A stretch of 64,000 nt of DNA from Phycisphaerae bacterium. Lineage in GTDB: Bacteria > Planctomycetota > Phycisphaerae > Phycisphaerales > SM1A02. Numbering within the stretch: the first letter of the stretch is position 1; each line of letters begins with the position of its first letter. The translations under genes were made by a program, and so were the position numbers. Below are positions 33,919 through 45,152 of this stretch, piece after piece. The notes beneath the pieces are model-generated. The model did no database searches. It was not told the DNA's origin and worked only from the letters and a program-made list of their open reading frames with translations. The DNA is taken from positions 112,820-176,819 of the forward strand of contig JAEUIU010000038.1 in NCBI GenBank assembly GCA_016795065.1, written 5' to 3'.

Positions 33919-35529
33919 ATGCTTGGCCTGCCCCGCTCGTTGCTGTCGATGGTTCTTGCCGGCGCGACGGCTGTCTCAGCCATGGCCGTGGCGAACGACC
34001 GCCTCCACGTCGGACCCTTGCACGTTCGCGTCCACGACGGCGTGACGCAGCAACGATCCGGAGTTCGCATGACGCACCTTGAAGGCGGAGTGGCCGGCAC
34101 CGCGGAATGTCCGTTGGTCCTCCTTGCCGACAGCGGCCAATCGGTCGACGAGGGCACGCTCGTTCCGTCGGCGTTCATGAACTCGGCGACGCTGGCCGGC
34201 GGGCGGATCGCGTTCTTCGCGATGATCGATGGAAGCGCACGAAACCAAGGCGTCTTCCGTGCCGAGGGCGGCATCGCGACGCCGGTGGCGATCGGCTGCG
34301 GATCCGGCGGCGGCAGCGGTGACCCCGGGAGTGGCGTGGGCGATCCGACGCCGATCGGCGGGACCTTCACCGGCTTCTTTGGCGGGACGTTCTTCGCTCC
34401 AGCGATCAACGCCCTCGGTGATGTGCTCTTCATGGCCGATCTCCACGGCGGAAGTTCGCCGCGCGGACTCTTCGTCGGCCACCTCAACGGCACCATCGAC
34501 AACGTCGCCCGTGTCGGCGGGCCCGCCCCGGGCGGTGGGACGTTCGTCAACGTCGGGCATGGCTCGATCAATGACGCGGGCACCGTGGCCTTCGTCGGCC
34601 GAGCAAGCGTGGACACGGGACCAGGCATCTTCACCTGGACCAACGGCACGCTTCAGAAGATCGCCCGTCCCGGCTCGCCCGCCCCCGGTGGCGGCACCTA
34701 CACGATCATCGTGGGCGAAACGTTAGGTTTCTCCGACGGCACCAACATTCCGGTCGGGCCGCTGCCGGACATCAACAACCTGGGAACGATCGCCTTCCGA
34801 ACGCTGGCCAGCGGGTCGGTGTCGCGCGGCATCGTTCTGCGCACCAGCGCCGGCGTGGCGACGTGGGCGGTCAAGGCAAACACAGCCACGCCGATCGGTG
34901 GGACGTTCTTCGACATGCAGGGAGCGTCCCTCAACGATGCCGGCGAGCTCTGCTTCTTCGCCGACGTCAATATCAGCGGCACGTTCACGAGCGGACTCTT
35001 CGCCGGCCTTCCCAATCAACTGCACAAGGCCTTGGCCTTCTATGACGAGTTCGACGGCGGGACGGTGACCGGCCTCGCTTTCTCACGCAATCCGATGCAG
35101 TTCATCGACGCCGACGGCAACGTCGTCGCGTGGTGTAACGTCGACCTGCCCGGCGGCGTCAGCCACGGACGCATCGTCACGATCGACCCGGCCGGGCTCA
35201 TCGTCACACGAGCCGAGCAGGGCGATCCATCGGCCAACGGCGGGACGATTGGGTCGATCGATGCCTGGCCATCGGCCCAGAGCGGCTTTGGGGTCACCCT
35301 CTCGACCGGCACGCCAGGAGCTCCGAGCGGCCAGAGTGCCCATCAGCTGGTCCCTGCGTGCGCGGCATGCGTGGGCGACCTGACCAACGACGGCGAGGTC
35401 GACGCCGAAGACCTCGCGACTCTCCTTGGTGCGTGGTCGACCGCTGGACCTGGGGACCTCGACGCGAGCGGCACCGTGAATGCCGCCGACCTGGCAGTGC
35501 TGCTGGGAGCGTGGGGGAACTGCGGCTGA
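33919..35529 (+). CDS. Secreted repeat protein with C-terminal dockerin-like module
   Basis: ATG 33919 gives 536 residues with a signal peptide (SLLSMVLAGATAVSAMA). The body contains at least four repeats of the form (I/L)N-x2-G-x-(V/L)-x-F, such as INALGDVLFMADLHG, INDAGTVAFVGRAS, INNLGTIAFRTLAS and LNDAGELCFFADVN. They are spaced about 60-80 residues apart, with Gly/Pro-rich turns (GGPAPGGGTF) between. Such repeats are known in planctomycete exported proteins, probably as a beta-propeller. The end carries two calcium-type repeats (DLTNDGEVDAEDLATLLGAW, DLDASGTVNAADLAVLLGAW) flanked by cysteines (CVGD, GNCG). Function unknown. Confidence 0.82.
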   Translation: MLGLPRSLLSMVLAGATAVSAMAVANDRLHVGPLHVRVHDGVTQQRSGVRMTHLEGGVAGTAECPLVLLADSGQSVDEGTLVPSAFMNSATLAGGRIAFFAMIDGSARNQGVFRAEGGIATPVAIGCGSGGGSGDPGSGVGDPTPIGGTFTGFFGGTFFAPAINALGDVLFMADLHGGSSPRGLFVGHLNGTIDNVARVGGPAPGGGTFVNVGHGSINDAGTVAFVGRASVDTGPGIFTWTNGTLQKIARPGSPAPGGGTYTIIVGETLGFSDGTNIPVGPLPDINNLGTIAFRTLASGSVSRGIVLRTSAGVATWAVKANTATPIGGTFFDMQGASLNDAGELCFFADVNISGTFTSGLFAGLPNQLHKALAFYDEFDGGTVTGLAFSRNPMQFIDADGNVVAWCNVDLPGGVSHGRIVTIDPAGLIVTRAEQGDPSANGGTIGSIDAWPSAQSGFGVTLSTGTPGAPSGQSAHQLVPACAACVGDLTNDGEVDAEDLATLLGAWSTAGPGDLDASGTVNAADLAVLLGAWGNCG

Positions 35530-35646
35530 GGCCGCCTCCGGGCGGACCGTCGGCACATCCCGCAACAAAGTGCCAAAGACGATCGGAGTGTGATTCGGCC
35601 GGCTGCGCCTCTCTCCTGCCGCCCCCCGGGCTTGGCTGGAGGTCGC

Positions 35647-37278
35647 ATGCCGTACTCGCCGTGCTCGTTCCACTTGCTCGCTGCCGCCGCTCTCCTGGCG
35701 ACTCCTGTTGCCTTTGCTGGTGTTCCCGACGGTTCGGGGCCGGTCCACGAACTCGCTCCGGCGTTCCTCCCGACCGAGGCCGCAGCTCCAAGCCTGCCCC
35801 CGCCGCTGAGCCGGGATGTCCCCGAGGCGTTCCGGGCCGGCCAGAACCTGCATGTGCTCGGCCAGGTGGCAGCGTCCCGGATTGCCGCCGCGGACGCCGA
35901 AGCCTTGGTCTGCCCGACCTGTCCCGAGGGAAAGCGGCAGCGAACCGGATTTGTTCGGACCCTTGATCAGCCAATCAACCAGCTCGGGACGATCGAGACA
36001 CCCCTCCTTCAGAATCGCTCGATGTGGACCTTCGCCGTCCGCTCGCCCGGTGCGCAGGCAGTGCGGCTTCGCTTTGAGGAGTTGGACCTGCGCGGCGCGG
36101 CGATGATCGTCTGGAGCGAAGGCGTCGATGGCCCGATCGTCCGCGGCGCGTATCGCGGCCAAGGACCGGATGACGATGGGGAACTCTGGACCGCCTCGGT
36201 CCCGGGCGAGACCATCCACGTCGAGATCGTGGGCCGCGAGGCGCCGACCTTCACGCTGCGCGAGATCGTTCACTTCGATCGCGATGCATCGAATCCAGTC
36301 GAACATAACGACGGCGACGGCGGTATCAACGGCAACGGCGTCTTCTCGTGCCACAACGACGCGATGTGCTACACCGATCCCGATGACGATGTCGCCCGCC
36401 GAGCCACCGGCCAGATGAACTTCGTCTCCGGCGGCAACTCCTACGTCTGCACCGGCACGCTCCTGAACGACAGCGACGGCGATACGTCTGCGCCGTACTT
36501 CCTCACCGCCAACCACTGTCTTTCGACCGAGACCGAGGCCAACTCGCTCGAGGTCGTCTGGCTCTGGCAGAAGAGCGCCTGCAACGGCACGCTGCCCGAC
36601 TACAACACCTTGCCGCGTTCCACCGGCGCCGACATCCTGGCGACGACCTCGGTCGACGACGGCAACGACATGACGTTCATGCGGCTCGATGGTCTCCTGC
36701 CCGGCGGCCTCGCCTTCGCAGGCTGGACGACGGCCCATCCAAGCACCGGCCGCTCCTTCCACCACCCGAGCGGTTCATGGAAGCGCGGCACCACATTCGA
36801 CGCCGTCGGCATCTGCCTCTATTGCATATGCCTCGACTCCTCCGACTTCGACTACTACAAGATGACCGACGGCCTGGTCGAGGGTGGCTCCTCCGGCGGC
36901 GGCATCTTCAATTCCGCGGGCCAGCTCTTCGGCCAGCTCTACGGCCGCTGCGGCGACGCCATCAGTCCCGATGACATGAGTTGCTCGAACATCGACGACT
37001 TCGCCGCGATGTACGGCGAATTCGAGGAGACCTATCCCGAGATCGACTTCTGGCTCTCGACCCTCGGCGGCACGATCTGGGTGAACGCAGCCCAGCCGAA
37101 CCTCCCGCCGCAGAACGGAAGCTCGGTGCTTCCCTTCGACCTGATCAGCGAGGGCTATGCGGCCGCATTCGACGGCGCCCAGATCAAGGTGATTGGCGGG
37201 AGCTATCCAGGCGCCATCACGATGACGAAGGTGCTGACCATCACCGCCCCGAACGGCGTCGCGGTGATTGGACAGTAG
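35647..37278 (+). CDS. Secreted trypsin-fold serine protease (lysyl endopeptidase-like)
   Basis: ATG 35647 gives 543 residues with a signal peptide (LLAAAALLATPVAFA), a prodomain-like region to about residue 230, and a chymotrypsin-fold protease. The triad is visible as YFLTANHC (His), DDGNDMTFMRLDG (Asp) and GLVEGGSSGGGIF (Ser). The paired cysteines and the order of motifs resemble bacterial lysyl endopeptidases. The last 45 residues (EGYAAAFDGAQIKVIGGSYP to the end) resemble part of a right-handed beta-helix repeat and stop abruptly. The dockerin-like tail of the two neighbouring secreted proteins is missing. A strong terminator follows. Confidence 0.85.
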   Translation: MPYSPCSFHLLAAAALLATPVAFAGVPDGSGPVHELAPAFLPTEAAAPSLPPPLSRDVPEAFRAGQNLHVLGQVAASRIAAADAEALVCPTCPEGKRQRTGFVRTLDQPINQLGTIETPLLQNRSMWTFAVRSPGAQAVRLRFEELDLRGAAMIVWSEGVDGPIVRGAYRGQGPDDDGELWTASVPGETIHVEIVGREAPTFTLREIVHFDRDASNPVEHNDGDGGINGNGVFSCHNDAMCYTDPDDDVARRATGQMNFVSGGNSYVCTGTLLNDSDGDTSAPYFLTANHCLSTETEANSLEVVWLWQKSACNGTLPDYNTLPRSTGADILATTSVDDGNDMTFMRLDGLLPGGLAFAGWTTAHPSTGRSFHHPSGSWKRGTTFDAVGICLYCICLDSSDFDYYKMTDGLVEGGSSGGGIFNSAGQLFGQLYGRCGDAISPDDMSCSNIDDFAAMYGEFEETYPEIDFWLSTLGGTIWVNAAQPNLPPQNGSSVLPFDLISEGYAAAFDGAQIKVIGGSYPGAITMTKVLTITAPNGVAVIGQ

Positions 37279-37300
37279 CGACCTCTTTACCGCACAACGA

Positions 37301-37334
37301 AACGAGGCGGGCATCGCAAGATGCCCGCCTCGTT
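37301..37334. terminator. Bidirectional hairpin terminator
   Basis: A perfect 15-bp stem, AACGAGGCGGGCATC and GATGCCCGCCTCGTT, encloses a GCAA tetraloop. It lies 22 bp after the protease stop and 22 bp after the fliA stop on the other strand, and would end both convergent transcripts. T-rich tracts are short on both sides. Confidence 0.85.
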
Positions 37335-37356
37335 GGTTTCGTGGTGATGTCGAGGC

Positions 37357-38625
37357 TTACTCCTCGGACATGTCCTTCTCGCGATGTTGCATCTGGGCCT
37401 TGAGGCGAGCGAGGATGCTCGAGTGCATCTGGCTCACGCGACTCTCGGAGAGGTCGAGGGTGGTGCCGATCTCCTTCATGGTCATTTCCTCGTAGTAGTA
37501 GAGGATGACGATGAGGCGTTCGGCGCGGCTGAGGCCCTTGGTGATGAGGGTCTGAAGATCCTGGCGTTGGATCTGCTGGACCGGGCTCTCCTGCTTGGTG
37601 TCGCGGATCACGTCGATCTCGCGCACGTCCTTGCTGGAGTCGGTCTCGAACCACTTGCGGTTGAGGCTGACGATGCCGACCGGCCGCGAGTCCTTCTGGA
37701 GCTTGTCGAACTCGGGCTTGGCGACCTTCATGCGGTCGGCGATCTCGGCATCGGTGGCCTTGCGGCCGGTTTCCATCTCAAGCTGCTTGCGGACCTTCTC
37801 GACCTTGGCGGTGCGCGAACGAACCAGGCGAGGCACCCAGTCCATCGCCCGCAGCTCGTCGAAGATGGCGCCTCGAATGCGCTGCGTGCAGTAGGTCTCG
37901 AACTTCACGCCGCGATCCGGATCGAAGGCGTCGATGGCGTCCATCAGGCCGAAGAGGCCGGCGGACATCAGGTCATCGACTTCGACCTCGGAGGGAAGCT
38001 TCATGTGCATCCGCTCGGCAGTGAAGCGGACGAGCTCCAGGTACTTCTCGATGAGGAAGTTCCGCAGTTCCTTGCTCGGAAGCTTGCGGTATTCCTGCCA
38101 GAGATCCTCGATGGCCCGAAGGTGGAACGGGAGCGGTTCGTTCGACTTCTTCGGCTTCTTGTTGACGACCGGGGCCGGAGCGAGGGTCGGTCGTCCGTTC
38201 GGGGAGGTCAGAAGGGTCGTATCCACCGCCCGGCCGGCGATCAGCGTGGCCGGAACGGCTGCACTGCGGCCGGGTTTCGACTTCGTGCCAGCGCCTGAGC
38301 CGGTGGCCTTCGTCTTGACGACGGCGGTCACCTCGACGGTCGGCGCCTTGCCGGTCCGCTTGACTGGCGTCACGGAGGCCGCATCGATCACGGCCGCAGC
38401 GAGAGCCCGTCGACCAGTGGTCGACTTGCTTGCCTTGCTGGCGTGATGGCTGCTGCCTGGTTCGGCCTTGACCGCGACCTTGCCGATTGAATTGGCGGCT
38501 GCCTTCGCGGTCGGCTTTGCGCCGGAGGCTGCCCTGAGCCGATCAGCGGTGGCTGGCTTGCTGACTGGCTTACTGATTGGGTTCGCGGCGCGCCCTTGTG
38601 GCGCACGCATCGTGCTTCTCGACAT
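37357..38625 (-). CDS. fliA: Flagellar sigma factor FliA with a long N-terminal extension
   Basis: FliA (sigma-28) directs RNA polymerase to late flagellar and chemotaxis promoters. The 422-residue product starts at ATG 38625, nine bases after AAGGAGC. Region 2 is clear in YLELVRFTAERM, EVDDLMSAGLFGLMDAIDAF and GVKFETYCTQRIRGAIFDEL. Region 3 follows (DWVPRLVRSR). Region 4 contains ERLIVILYYYEEMTMKEIGT and LDLSESRVSQMHSSIL. Typical FliA is about 240 residues; here some 160 Ala/Lys/Thr-rich residues precede it. It is the last gene of the flagellar block and ends at the bidirectional terminator. Confidence 0.92.
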   Translation of the reverse strand: MSRSTMRAPQGRAANPISKPVSKPATADRLRAASGAKPTAKAAANSIGKVAVKAEPGSSHHASKASKSTTGRRALAAAVIDAASVTPVKRTGKAPTVEVTAVVKTKATGSGAGTKSKPGRSAAVPATLIAGRAVDTTLLTSPNGRPTLAPAPVVNKKPKKSNEPLPFHLRAIEDLWQEYRKLPSKELRNFLIEKYLELVRFTAERMHMKLPSEVEVDDLMSAGLFGLMDAIDAFDPDRGVKFETYCTQRIRGAIFDELRAMDWVPRLVRSRTAKVEKVRKQLEMETGRKATDAEIADRMKVAKPEFDKLQKDSRPVGIVSLNRKWFETDSSKDVREIDVIRDTKQESPVQQIQRQDLQTLITKGLSRAERLIVILYYYEEMTMKEIGTTLDLSESRVSQMHSSILARLKAQMQHREKDMSEE

Positions 38626-39123
38626 CGGTCCGCTCCTTGACCAGTGAGCCCGCCGTCCATTCGCAACGCACGCTCGCGAGCAGCGTGCGCCACGGTGGTG
38701 GCGAGTGTCGAATCGCAAGCGTCACAACGGACCTGACAGGCAGCCCCGCGCGCTTGCTCTAGGTTGTGGTTCCGATTGGCCCAAGTCGAGCCAATCGACG
38801 TGATGCGTCCCTTCGCCGAATCCTTGGCGAGGAACGACCGGAGTATAACGACAAGCGACCTTGTTGGGAGGACCTTTTATCGGGTCCACCGGAAATCAAT
38901 CTGACGCGCTCGCATCCGCGTCTCATCCACTGGTCTTCCACCTTGCGTGCTCAGGTCGCACTCGGGTGATCTCCCATCCGGCCGGAAGCCCGTGCATCCG
39001 ACGCCTGCCGCGTTGACTCCGCCAGCGCGCTGGTCCCGTTCATTCCATCGACAACCCGTATCGGGCGGCAACCATTCATCGCCGCATGGCAATCACACCA
39101 TCATCAAGGGTCAGCCATCAACA
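38626..39123. other. Upstream region of fliA
   Basis: This 498-bp interval contains no supported gene. Visible structures are an 8-bp inverted repeat with 9-bp spacer (CGATTGGC at 38773-38780, GCCAATCG at 38790-38797), and a small inverted repeat ACAAG-CGAC-CTTGT next to a minus-strand TATACT (38842-38847). There is also a minus-strand CCCGATAA (38877-38884), one base off the sigma-28 minus-10 GCCGATAA. A matching sigma-28 minus-35 is not evident, so autoregulation of fliA is only a possibility. Confidence 0.4.
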
Positions 39124-39597
39124 TCATGATCCCGCACCGGCGCCGACCACCACCGACGGTGGTGCGGTTCCTCCCGTTGAAGCGGCCGAGGCGCGACTGC
39201 CCGTCTTCGACTTGTCCCCTCGTCCACCTGCGGAGGCAGACGCCCCATCCGCAGAGCCTGCCGTCGCGATGGCGGCAGCCGGCTGGTCCGATGCGTGTCC
39301 TCCCCCCGTTGCACCGTGGCCGTGACGATCCGGATGAAGCGCTTGGTACAGGGCCTCTTCTTCTTCGGCAACGATCTCATCGGCCCGGCGCTCGATCTTC
39401 GCAGTTGCAATGCGAACGAGATGTTCACACACGAGACCGGCGCAATAGCCGGCGATGCTCGCCACGATGAGGGCGATGAGGGCCCGGGAGAGAATCGCGT
39501 CGGTCGGATTGCCAACAGACAATCCAACCGCAATCGCCAGGGCGAACGCGACGAGACCGAATGATGACGAGACGAGCCGGGCGACCTGCTTCGACAC
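39124..39597 (-). CDS. Small two-helix membrane protein in the flagellar block
   Basis: This 157-residue protein starts with GTG. It has two hydrophobic helices (SFGLVAFALAIAVGLSVG and ALIALIVASIAGYCAGLVC), then a charged helix (IERRADEIVAEEEEALYQAL). A Gly/Ala/Ser-rich tail of about 65 residues, probably disordered, completes it. It is coded 36 bp after flhG on the same strand and ahead of fliA, so a flagellar or placement role is suggested by position only. I do not recognise the family, and the tail could be longer than the functional part. Confidence 0.7.
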   Translation of the reverse strand: MSKQVARLVSSSFGLVAFALAIAVGLSVGNPTDAILSRALIALIVASIAGYCAGLVCEHLVRIATAKIERRADEIVAEEEEALYQALHPDRHGHGATGGGHASDQPAAAIATAGSADGASASAGGRGDKSKTGSRASAASTGGTAPPSVVVGAGAGS

Positions 39598-39633
39598 GGG
39601 CGCACTCCAGATGGGTTTCTATCGGCTGAATCG

Positions 39634-40866
39634 TCAGCCTCGACGAAGCCAGCCCACCAAACGCGACAAAAATCCATCGCGGGCCTCGGCAAAGGCCGTG
39701 GGATCGATGCCGACCGCCCCCCCATCAACCGATCGCCCCGCCTGCGGAGCGGATCCGGCACTGCCGCTCGTTCGGTGCCCACCCCGACTCGCGGCCGCTT
39801 CGGCATTCGCCCGATCGAGTTGGTCCGCCGCGAGCACGCCTCGAGCGATGGCTCGAATGGCCTTCGACGCCGGGCAGTCAGGCTCGGACAGTAGGACCGG
39901 CTCGCGTCGACGCACACAGGCCCGGACGGCCGAGTCAAAGGGAATGATGCCGCCGAGCTCCAGCGGCAAATCAAGGAATGTCCGGCTGACCCGATCGATG
40001 CGGCGGAAGACTTCTTCGCCCTCCTCGCGATCGTTGGCCATGTTCACGATCAGTCGGATGCGCGGCGCCTTCACCTTCGAAGCGATCGTCTTCACGGCAC
40101 CGTAAGCGTCGGTGATCGACGTCGGCTCGGGAGTCACGGCGACCAGCACGGTGTGGGCCGCTGCGGCGAAGGCAATCGAGTTCGACGCGATGCCCGCGGC
40201 CGTGTCGATCACCAGGATGTCGGCATGCCGTTCGAGCGCCGCAAGCTGGGCGAGCAGACGACGACGGGCATCGGGTCCGAGGTTGGCCACACTGGCCACG
40301 CCACTGGCACCCGGCACCAACCGGAAGCCGCCAGGGGCGAGGACCATGACTTCCTCGATGCGGCGACCATGCTGGAGGACATCCTCCAGCGTCGATCGCG
40401 GCGACAGTCCGCAGAGGACGTCGACGTTGGCCATGCCCAGATCAGCATCGAGCAGGCAGACGCGCCGCTGTTGGGCCAGCGCGATCGAGAGGTTCACCGC
40501 AAGGTTGGTCTTGCCCACCCCGCCCTTGCCGCTGGTGATGGCGATCGCTCGGGCGAGGCGGATGCGCGACACTCGCCGCGGACGACGCTCGCTGCCGCGA
40601 CCAAGGAGTTCAAGGGGATCCTCGGCTGGACCGACGCTGATCGACGACGCTCTTGTACCTTCGCGAGGAACCATGACCGCGGTCGAATCGCCGCCGCGCA
40701 TGAGCCGTCGAAGCGTTGACGCCTGATCAGCGGCGCCTGCTCCGCCGACGGAGGGCGTGTGATGGGACGGCCCCACGGAATGGGCACCCGACGCGGCGAA
40801 CGACTGGCCTGCGCTGCTTCCTGCGTGTCCTGCCTGATAGTCGTAGCCTGACGGATGACGCGTCAT
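39634..40866 (-). CDS. flhG: FlhG/FleN (MinD-like) flagellar number regulator
   Basis: FlhG is a MinD-type ATPase that controls flagellar number and stimulates the FlhF GTPase. The 410 residues contain the deviant Walker A SGKGGVGKT (112-120), the switch segment VCLLDADLGMANVDVLCGL, and Walker-B-like LVIDTAAGIASNS. A C-terminal segment after about 340 is variable. The N-terminal extension holds the motif DQASTLRRLM (47-56), matching the DQAxxLR activator helix known from FlhG proteins. That helix is usually right at the start but here sits behind about 45 Ser/Gly/His-rich residues. The start overlaps the flhF stop by 4 bp. Confidence 0.92.
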   Translation of the reverse strand: MTRHPSGYDYQAGHAGSSAGQSFAASGAHSVGPSHHTPSVGGAGAADQASTLRRLMRGGDSTAVMVPREGTRASSISVGPAEDPLELLGRGSERRPRRVSRIRLARAIAITSGKGGVGKTNLAVNLSIALAQQRRVCLLDADLGMANVDVLCGLSPRSTLEDVLQHGRRIEEVMVLAPGGFRLVPGASGVASVANLGPDARRRLLAQLAALERHADILVIDTAAGIASNSIAFAAAAHTVLVAVTPEPTSITDAYGAVKTIASKVKAPRIRLIVNMANDREEGEEVFRRIDRVSRTFLDLPLELGGIIPFDSAVRACVRRREPVLLSEPDCPASKAIRAIARGVLAADQLDRANAEAAASRGGHRTSGSAGSAPQAGRSVDGGAVGIDPTAFAEARDGFLSRLVGWLRRG

Positions 40867-42800
40867 GCGTTCGGAGCTCCCCCGAGCACAAGCTCGGCCA
40901 ATCGTGCGGGTCGTGCCGCCTCAATGTGCTGCGGCACTTCCTGACCCGTCGTAAGGTAGCTGACTCCGCGTCCGACTTGGCGAAGGACACGCAGAACTGC
41001 CCCAAGTCCCACCGCCTCGTCGAGCTTGGTGAGCACAATTCGGTCGACGCCTACGGTCGAGAAGGCCTGAGCCTCACGCATGAGCACCTTCTCGTGGGCG
41101 GTACTTGACAACACCAAATGCGTCTCATGCGGCTCGGCGGCCTTGACCATCGCGGCAAGTTCGCCTAGGCGATCGGCATCGTTCTGGCTGCGTCCCGCGG
41201 TGTCGATGAGGATGACGTCAAGTTCGTTGAGTCGCTGCCTCGACTGTCGCATCTGGCCGGGCGAGAGAACGATCTCCAGCGGCAGTCCGATGATCTCGGC
41301 GTAGGTCCGAAGTTGGTCCACCGCCGCGATGCGGTAGGTATCGCAGGTCACCAGTCCGACCCGCGCCCCGTATCGGAGCTTCAGCGATGCGGCGATCTTC
41401 GCGACTGTGGTGGTCTTGCCGACGCCCGTGGGGCCGATGAAGGCAACCGTGAGCGGACGGCCTTCGCGTCGCCAGCCCCCCGCTTCATCGGGCTCCAGTG
41501 ACCCCGACGCCGTGCACGGGGGAAGGAGCGCGGCGATCCGCTGCATCGCGGCGCTTCGCACCGCGTGGTCGCTGGCCAACTCTTCGGGTGTGAGCGAGGC
41601 ATGCAGGTCGGTGACGATCGCGTCCGCAAGGTCGTTGCCGATGTCCTGGCTGAGCAAGTTTGCGTAGAGGCTCTCGAGTCGTTCGGGGCGCGACGAGCCG
41701 CCGCGCTGCGCTGCTGACGCGCGAGTCGACTCCGCAGGACGCCGTAGGACCTCCTCGACTAACCGGTCGATCGCAGCCAGGTCGATGCCCGCAACGGGCG
41801 CGGCGGCTGGCCGTTCGACCGAAAGGCGCGGTCGTTCAACACGAGGCGCTTCGGGGCTGACGTGCGACTCAAGCTCATCGTCGAAGGTCACCGGCACGCG
41901 AGGCATCGGCGTCGGGGCGACGGCGAAGGAGATGCGCGGCTCGAATGTCTCGACCGTCACGGTCGGGGCTGCCTGCGGGGCCTTGGGCGCTGGCGGCGGT
42001 GGAGCTACCTGCGAAGCGGAATCGGGCGCAACCGACAGCGGACGGTTGGCGACGGGGCCGTTTCGGGGCTCGGCAGCGGGCGCAGCATTGGGCGCGGCCG
42101 TGGGCGCGGCTGGCCCGACGCGTTGCAGCAACGCCTGCCGCTCGACCGCCCGAGCCGCATCGTTGGCGGGAATGAGGACGAATCGTTGGGCGAGTGGCGG
42201 CTGCGTTGCACCGCCGGCGAACGCCGTTGCGGCGGAGACTTTGGCGTCGCCGTTGGTCGGGGCTGCCGCGGGGACGGAGGGCTGTCGTTGGCGGGTGACG
42301 GCAGCGGCGGTCGCTGCGGCGTTGGCGCTCGCTGCGCTGGGAGCTCCGGTGCGCGGCAGTTCAGCGCGTTCGCGCTCGAGCTTCACCGCCATCGCTTGGG
42401 CAAGCAGTCGGGTCCGATCGCGGTCGAACTGGGTCGCCTCGCGGTGGATGTCCTCGGTCGCGGCGAGACGGTTGCGCTCGGGGATCTCGACCTCAGAGTT
42501 GCCTCGCGCTGCGGCGTCGTAGGCGCGAGCAGCCGCCCCTTGCACCATCACGTTGCCGATTGCCTGGCTCGTCGCCGCGCCTGCGGCCCGTTGGCTTGCG
42601 GAGGAGTGGCTCGATGGAGTCGTGCGGCTGCCTTCCGGGCGAGCTGCTGTGATCTCGATCACCGTCTTACGGCCGAGGCCGAGAAAGCCACCCTGGGTCA
42701 GGGTGCGGGTGTGCAGCACGATGGCGTCGTTGCCGAGATCGGCCTTCACGGCCGCCATCGCTTCAGCCATCGTGTATGCGCGGTAGTTCTTGCACTGCAC
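40863..42800 (-). CDS. flhF: Flagellar biosynthesis GTPase FlhF
   Basis: FlhF is an SRP-family GTPase that places the flagellum. The 645 residues start with the B-domain signature MQCKNYRAYTMAEAMAAVKA (GTG start, 42800) and end with an SRP-type NG domain. This has G1 GPTGVGKTT (456-464), CDTYRIAAVDQLRTYAEIIG, G3 DTAG (533-536), G4 TKLD (591-594), and a closing LTTGQEVPQHIEAA. A linker of about 300 residues rich in Ala, Pro and Arg lies between, longer than in most FlhF proteins. The stop overlaps flhG by 4 bp. A 5'-leader hairpin precedes the gene. Confidence 0.94.
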   Translation of the reverse strand: MQCKNYRAYTMAEAMAAVKADLGNDAIVLHTRTLTQGGFLGLGRKTVIEITAARPEGSRTTPSSHSSASQRAAGAATSQAIGNVMVQGAAARAYDAAARGNSEVEIPERNRLAATEDIHREATQFDRDRTRLLAQAMAVKLERERAELPRTGAPSAASANAAATAAAVTRQRQPSVPAAAPTNGDAKVSAATAFAGGATQPPLAQRFVLIPANDAARAVERQALLQRVGPAAPTAAPNAAPAAEPRNGPVANRPLSVAPDSASQVAPPPPAPKAPQAAPTVTVETFEPRISFAVAPTPMPRVPVTFDDELESHVSPEAPRVERPRLSVERPAAAPVAGIDLAAIDRLVEEVLRRPAESTRASAAQRGGSSRPERLESLYANLLSQDIGNDLADAIVTDLHASLTPEELASDHAVRSAAMQRIAALLPPCTASGSLEPDEAGGWRREGRPLTVAFIGPTGVGKTTTVAKIAASLKLRYGARVGLVTCDTYRIAAVDQLRTYAEIIGLPLEIVLSPGQMRQSRQRLNELDVILIDTAGRSQNDADRLGELAAMVKAAEPHETHLVLSSTAHEKVLMREAQAFSTVGVDRIVLTKLDEAVGLGAVLRVLRQVGRGVSYLTTGQEVPQHIEAARPARLAELVLGGAPNA

Positions 42801-42847
42801 GCGGAGCCCTCCATGGCGTCCCGGTCAATCCCACGGGCGATTCCCCC

Positions 42848-42876
42848 GTCGCTCGCCTCGAAGGAAAGCGAGCGAC
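42848..42876 (-). promoter_or_regulatory. Stem-loop in the flhF leader
   Basis: A perfect 9-bp inverted repeat, GTCGCTCGC and GCGAGCGAC, surrounds an 11-base loop. It lies 48 bp upstream of the flhF start in the 197-bp gap after flhA. No U-tract follows on the minus strand, so a simple terminator is unlikely. An mRNA processing or stability element is one possibility. Confidence 0.5.
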
Positions 42877-42997
42877 AGGCGTTACATCCTCCAGCAGCCG
42901 CGCGATCCAATGCGCCGACTCCGTGAGGTAGGCACAGAATACACGACGGAGGGAAAACGCTCACTCCGATTCGGGGATGATCTCACGAGTTCGTGGG

Positions 42998-45121
<2,124 letters not shown>

Positions 45122-45152
45122 GGGTCGGGGACGGGCGTTCTGGGAGGGCTTG

